A program made the position numbers and the translations under genes. A stretch of 64,000 nucleotides of DNA from Fictibacillus gelatini DSM 15865 (GTDB taxonomy: Bacteria > Bacillota > Bacilli > Bacillales > Fictibacillaceae). The stretch lies in contig NZ_AUMP01000007.1 in the NCBI RefSeq assembly GCF_000430745.1, positions 84,829 to 148,828 on the forward strand, written 5' to 3'. Below are positions 61,092 through 64,000 of this stretch, piece after piece; positions within the stretch are counted from its first letter, which is position 1; every line of letters starts with the position of its first letter. The notes below the pieces were generated by a model. It saw only the letters and a list, made by a program, of their open reading frames with translations. It ran no database searches and had not been told where the DNA came from.

Positions 61092-61116
61092 GATTTTAAA
61101 AAAGGGAGAGATGAAA

Positions 61117-63711
61117 ATGGGAGAAACCGTCCAAGTAAAAATCAATGGCCAGCAACATGAAGTGGAACAAGGGACTCGAATTCTTGATTATCTTCTGAAA
61201 CAAGGAGTAGATCACCCACATATTTGTTATTCAGAAGTTCTGGGCCCCATTCAAACTTGCGATACGTGTATGTGTGAAGTCGATGGCAAAATTCTAAGAG
61301 CATGTTCGACAAAATTTGAAGAAGGCATGAATATTTTAACTTCATCAGAACGGGCCAAAAATGCACAAACAGAAGCAATGGACCGTATTTTAGAGAATCA
61401 TTTACTGTATTGTACCGTTTGTGATAATAACAATGGAAATTGTCGTGTTCATAACACTGCTGAGCTGTTAGAAATTGAACATCAAACTCGTCCATTCCGG
61501 GAAAAAGGATATGAGGTGGATATGTCGCATCCTTTTTACAGATATGATCCTGATCAATGTATTCTTTGTGGACGTTGTGTGGAAGTATGCCAGGATTTAC
61601 AAGTGAATGAGACCTTATCCATCGATTGGGAACGTGAAATTCCACGAGTAGTGTGGGATGATGGAAAGTCCATCAATGAATCTTCTTGTGTATCTTGCGG
61701 ACAGTGTGCCACAGTTTGCCCATGTAACGCCTTAATGGAAAAATCAATGCTAGGTGAAGCTGGTCTTATGACCGCAATTCCAAAAGACTTGCTTAACCCT
61801 ATGGTTGATCTAATTAAAAAAGTCGAACCGGATTATAAAACCATTTTTGCACTATCAGAAGTGGAAGCAGCCGCTCGCGATAAACGTACGAAAAAAACAA
61901 AAACAGTTTGTACATTTTGTGGTGTAGGATGTTCATTCGAAGTATGGACAAAAGGACGTAAAATCTTAAAAGTCGAACCAACTGAAAATAGTCCTGTAAA
62001 TAGTGTCTCAACATGTGTGAAAGGGAAATTCGGATGGGACTTTGTAAATAGTGAACAACGCTTAACCACTCCTTTAATTCGAAAAGGAGATGCATTTGTT
62101 CCCGCTACCTGGGATGAAGCACTTACATTAATCGCAGAAAAAATGGGTTCCATTAAAGAAACGTACGGAGGAGAAGCGCTTGGCTTCGTAAGTTCATCGA
62201 AGACGACGAACGAAGAATCGTATCTTATGCAAAAATTGGCCCGGCAAGTGTTTGGAACGAACAACGTTGATAATTGTTCCCGCTACTGTCAAGCTCCTGC
62301 AACAGATGGTTTACTTGCCACCGTTGGATATGGCGGAGATTCAGGTACCATTCGAGATATTGAAAATGCGGGTCTCGTTATTACGGTAGGTGCGAATCCA
62401 ACGGAAGGACATCCTGTTTTAGCGACACGGATAAAACGCGCGAAGAAATTACGTGGGCAAAAGTTGATTGTATCAGATCTCCGTAAGCATGAACTGGCAG
62501 AGCGCTCTGATTTATTTTTACATCCCAAACAAGGAACGGACTTCGTTTGGCTAACGGCTATTGCAAAATATATGATTGACCAGGGCTGGCACAATGAAGT
62601 GTTCATTAAATCCCGTGTAAATAACTACAAAGAGTACTTGAAACTCCTTGAGAAATATACACTTGACTATGCAGTTGAAGTGACTGGGCTTTCAAAAGAG
62701 CAACTAATGAAGACAGCTAAAATGATTCATGAAGCAGATGGGACATGTATTTTATGGGGAATGGGCGTTACTCAAAATGTCGCGGGTTCCCATACGTCGG
62801 GTGCAATCGTTAACCTTTTGCTCGTAACAGGTAATTTTGGCCGACCTGGAGCAGGAGCATTTCCGCTTCGTGGCCACAACAATGTACAAGGTTCCTGTGA
62901 TATGGGAGCTTTGCCGCAATGGCTCCCGGGGAATCAAAGGTTAACAGACAATGCAGCACGGGCAAATTTTGAAAAAGCTTATGGCGTAAAAATCTCTGAA
63001 AAACCAGGACTTACGAATATTGATATGTTAAAAGCTGCTGAAGAAGGCAAACTGAAAGCCATGTATCTGATGGGGGAAGATATGGCCTGGGTAGATTCTA
63101 ACGCCAATCATGTGCATGAAACGCTTAGCAAGTTAGAATTTTTTGTCGTACAAGATGTTTTCTTAACAAAAACGGCACAATTTGCGGATGTGGTGTTGCC
63201 AGCAGCTCCATCTCTTGAAAAAGATGGTACGTTCACCAATACAGAGCGGCGCATTCAACGCCTCTATCAAGTACTCGAGCCGCTTGGAGAATCAAAACCA
63301 GACTGGTGGATTATTCAGCAAATGGCTAAATATATGGGATTTGATTGGAACTATAAACATCCGAGCGAAATTATGGACGAAATTGCAAGTCTTTGCCCAA
63401 CTTTTGCAGGGGTATCATACGAGAGGCTTGAAGGATGGAATAGTTTAATATGGCCAGTACAAAAAGATGGCACAGATGAGCCGCTTCTTTATACCAAACG
63501 ATTTAACTTTCCTGATGGAAAAGCGAGATTTTCTCTTGCAGAATATGTTCCACCTCTTGAATTCACACAAGATTTCGATCTTACATTGAACAATGGGCGG
63601 CTATTAGAGCAATTTCATGAAGGAAATATGACGAATAAATCAAAAGGAATCCAGTATATACTGCCTGAAGTTTTCGTAGAAGTTTCACCTGAACTTGCCC
63701 GGGATCTGTAG
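61117..63711 (+). CDS. Formate dehydrogenase alpha subunit, C-terminally truncated by IS21 insertion
   Basis: Molybdopterin (bis-MGD) oxidoreductase of the YjgC/YrhE type. Order of domains: [2Fe-2S] ferredoxin-like (about residues 3-80), NADH-dehydrogenase-G-type His/Cys segment (about 85-120), two [4Fe-4S] motifs (CILCGRCVEVC, CVSCGQCATVC), Fe4S4/MGD domain (CTFCGVGCSFEV) and the catalytic domain with Cys391 (NCSRYCQAP) at the selenocysteine position. Relatives are about 980 aa; here 864 aa, ending SPELARDL where the IS begins, so the C-terminal MGD-binding domain is largely lost. ATG 61117 chosen for spacing to GGGAGAG. Confidence 0.88.
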   Translation: MGETVQVKINGQQHEVEQGTRILDYLLKQGVDHPHICYSEVLGPIQTCDTCMCEVDGKILRACSTKFEEGMNILTSSERAKNAQTEAMDRILENHLLYCTVCDNNNGNCRVHNTAELLEIEHQTRPFREKGYEVDMSHPFYRYDPDQCILCGRCVEVCQDLQVNETLSIDWEREIPRVVWDDGKSINESSCVSCGQCATVCPCNALMEKSMLGEAGLMTAIPKDLLNPMVDLIKKVEPDYKTIFALSEVEAAARDKRTKKTKTVCTFCGVGCSFEVWTKGRKILKVEPTENSPVNSVSTCVKGKFGWDFVNSEQRLTTPLIRKGDAFVPATWDEALTLIAEKMGSIKETYGGEALGFVSSSKTTNEESYLMQKLARQVFGTNNVDNCSRYCQAPATDGLLATVGYGGDSGTIRDIENAGLVITVGANPTEGHPVLATRIKRAKKLRGQKLIVSDLRKHELAERSDLFLHPKQGTDFVWLTAIAKYMIDQGWHNEVFIKSRVNNYKEYLKLLEKYTLDYAVEVTGLSKEQLMKTAKMIHEADGTCILWGMGVTQNVAGSHTSGAIVNLLLVTGNFGRPGAGAFPLRGHNNVQGSCDMGALPQWLPGNQRLTDNAARANFEKAYGVKISEKPGLTNIDMLKAAEEGKLKAMYLMGEDMAWVDSNANHVHETLSKLEFFVVQDVFLTKTAQFADVVLPAAPSLEKDGTFTNTERRIQRLYQVLEPLGESKPDWWIIQQMAKYMGFDWNYKHPSEIMDEIASLCPTFAGVSYERLEGWNSLIWPVQKDGTDEPLLYTKRFNFPDGKARFSLAEYVPPLEFTQDFDLTLNNGRLLEQFHEGNMTNKSKGIQYILPEVFVEVSPELARDL

Positions 63712-64000
63712 AATCCGGTGATAGAATACTCAATAGTTCCGGTTGAAAATTCCCCACGTTTACCGGACAATCCCTCTGGGAGGGAGTTGTTCAAAATTAT
63801 AACGAATGGGGAATTTTTTATGATCAAAGAAATGAAACAAAAAGGAATGTACATTACAGACATTGCTAATGAATTAGGGTGTGACAGAAAAACCGTCAGA
63901 AAGTGGCTTAATAAAGATGAGCTACCGGTATATAAAAGAAAACAACGTCCGAGTAAACTGGATCCTTATAAGGATTATATTCGCCAGCGAATGGATGAAG
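63707..64000 (+). mobile_element. IS21-family insertion sequence, left end (runs off the window)
   Basis: Starts near 63707 with TGTAGAATCCGGTGA; the end region contains repeated CCGG-bearing motifs (AATCCGGTGA, GTTCCGGTTGA, TTTACCGGACAA), as in the multiple terminal repeats of IS21 elements, followed by an istA-type gene. Its first bases create the TAG that ends the formate dehydrogenase frame. Confidence 0.8.
63820..64000 (+). CDS. istA: IS21 transposase IstA (partial, 5' end only)
   Basis: The first 60 codons encode MIKEMKQKGMYITDIANELG followed by CDRKTVRKWLNKDELP, the N-terminal helix-turn-helix of IstA-type DDE transposases. GGGGAA lies nine bases upstream of ATG 63820. The rest of the gene and the istB partner should be to the right of the window. 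Confidence 0.85.
   Translation, partial: MIKEMKQKGMYITDIANELGCDRKTVRKWLNKDELPVYKRKQRPSKLDPYKDYIRQRMDE

Noticed and set aside
1..64000. tRNA or rRNA genes, prophage, replication origin
   Set aside because: No conserved rRNA segments, no cloverleaf-type tRNA, no phage structural genes and no dnaA-box cluster were noticed.

Overview
The window reads as a chromosomal segment of an endospore-forming member of the Bacillaceae (moderate G+C, strong AGGAGG-type ribosome binding sites, many TTG/GTG starts). The evidence is gene content: three sets of GerA-type germinant receptor genes, a CotF-type coat protein, a SpoVB-family flippase, OpuC, YuaF-FloT, Amj, GtaB, GsiB- and YflT-like stress proteins and a SigB-type sigma factor. 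Genus cannot be fixed from this sequence alone; the hpa cluster and the DapA-type aldolase recall Oceanobacillus/Geobacillus-like bacilli.

Layout. 1-2.3 kb: osmoprotectant ABC transporter (minus strand, cut by the left edge). 2.6-6.9 kb: amino acid permease, secreted lytic transglycosylase, and a YwcB-YwcA acetate-type symporter preceded by a cre-like site. 6.9-16.6 kb: a 4-hydroxyphenylacetate (homoprotocatechuate meta-cleavage) catabolic operon with a divergent LysR regulator; it holds oxygenase, ring-cleavage dioxygenase, two aldehyde dehydrogenases, split HpaG, HpaF and a DapA-family aldolase in place of HpaI, but no HpaH or HpaC. 16.7-24.7 kb: lipase, serine hydrolase, PAP2 phosphatase, a fluoride riboswitch and two CrcB exporters separated by a peculiar 21-nt-phased inverted array, a decayed dlt locus (dltB tail plus intact dltC), a second 21-nt-phased array, a subtilase and an ArsB/NhaD-type transporter. 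24.7-35.9 kb: SpoVB-like flippase, methyltransferase, PspA-YuaF-FloT membrane-stress operon, purine permease, Amj and small acetyltransferases (one frameshifted). 36-40.4 kb: a three-component membrane glycosylation cassette (YkoS-like, GtaB, YkoT-like, GtrA-like) with a MITE-like repeat. 40.4-47.9 kb: orphan SigB-type sigma factor, a histidine-less HPr-like protein, nucleoside hydrolase, spore coat and general-stress genes with SigB-like promoters. 47.9-58.7 kb: a nine-gene divergent germinant-receptor supercluster; one complete A-B-C operon is frameshifted throughout. 58.7-64 kb: fdhD-moaA and a formate dehydrogenase gene truncated by an IS21-type element that runs off the right edge.

The strongest candidates for something undescribed are (i) two homologous structured leaders, each ending in an intrinsic terminator, one in front of fdhD-moaA and one in front of the formate dehydrogenase gene, which look like a cis-regulatory RNA for molybdoenzyme genes and which I cannot assign to a known riboswitch class; and (ii) two intergenic arrays with different motifs (GGACAATAA and TTCCGCC) but exactly the same 21-nt period.
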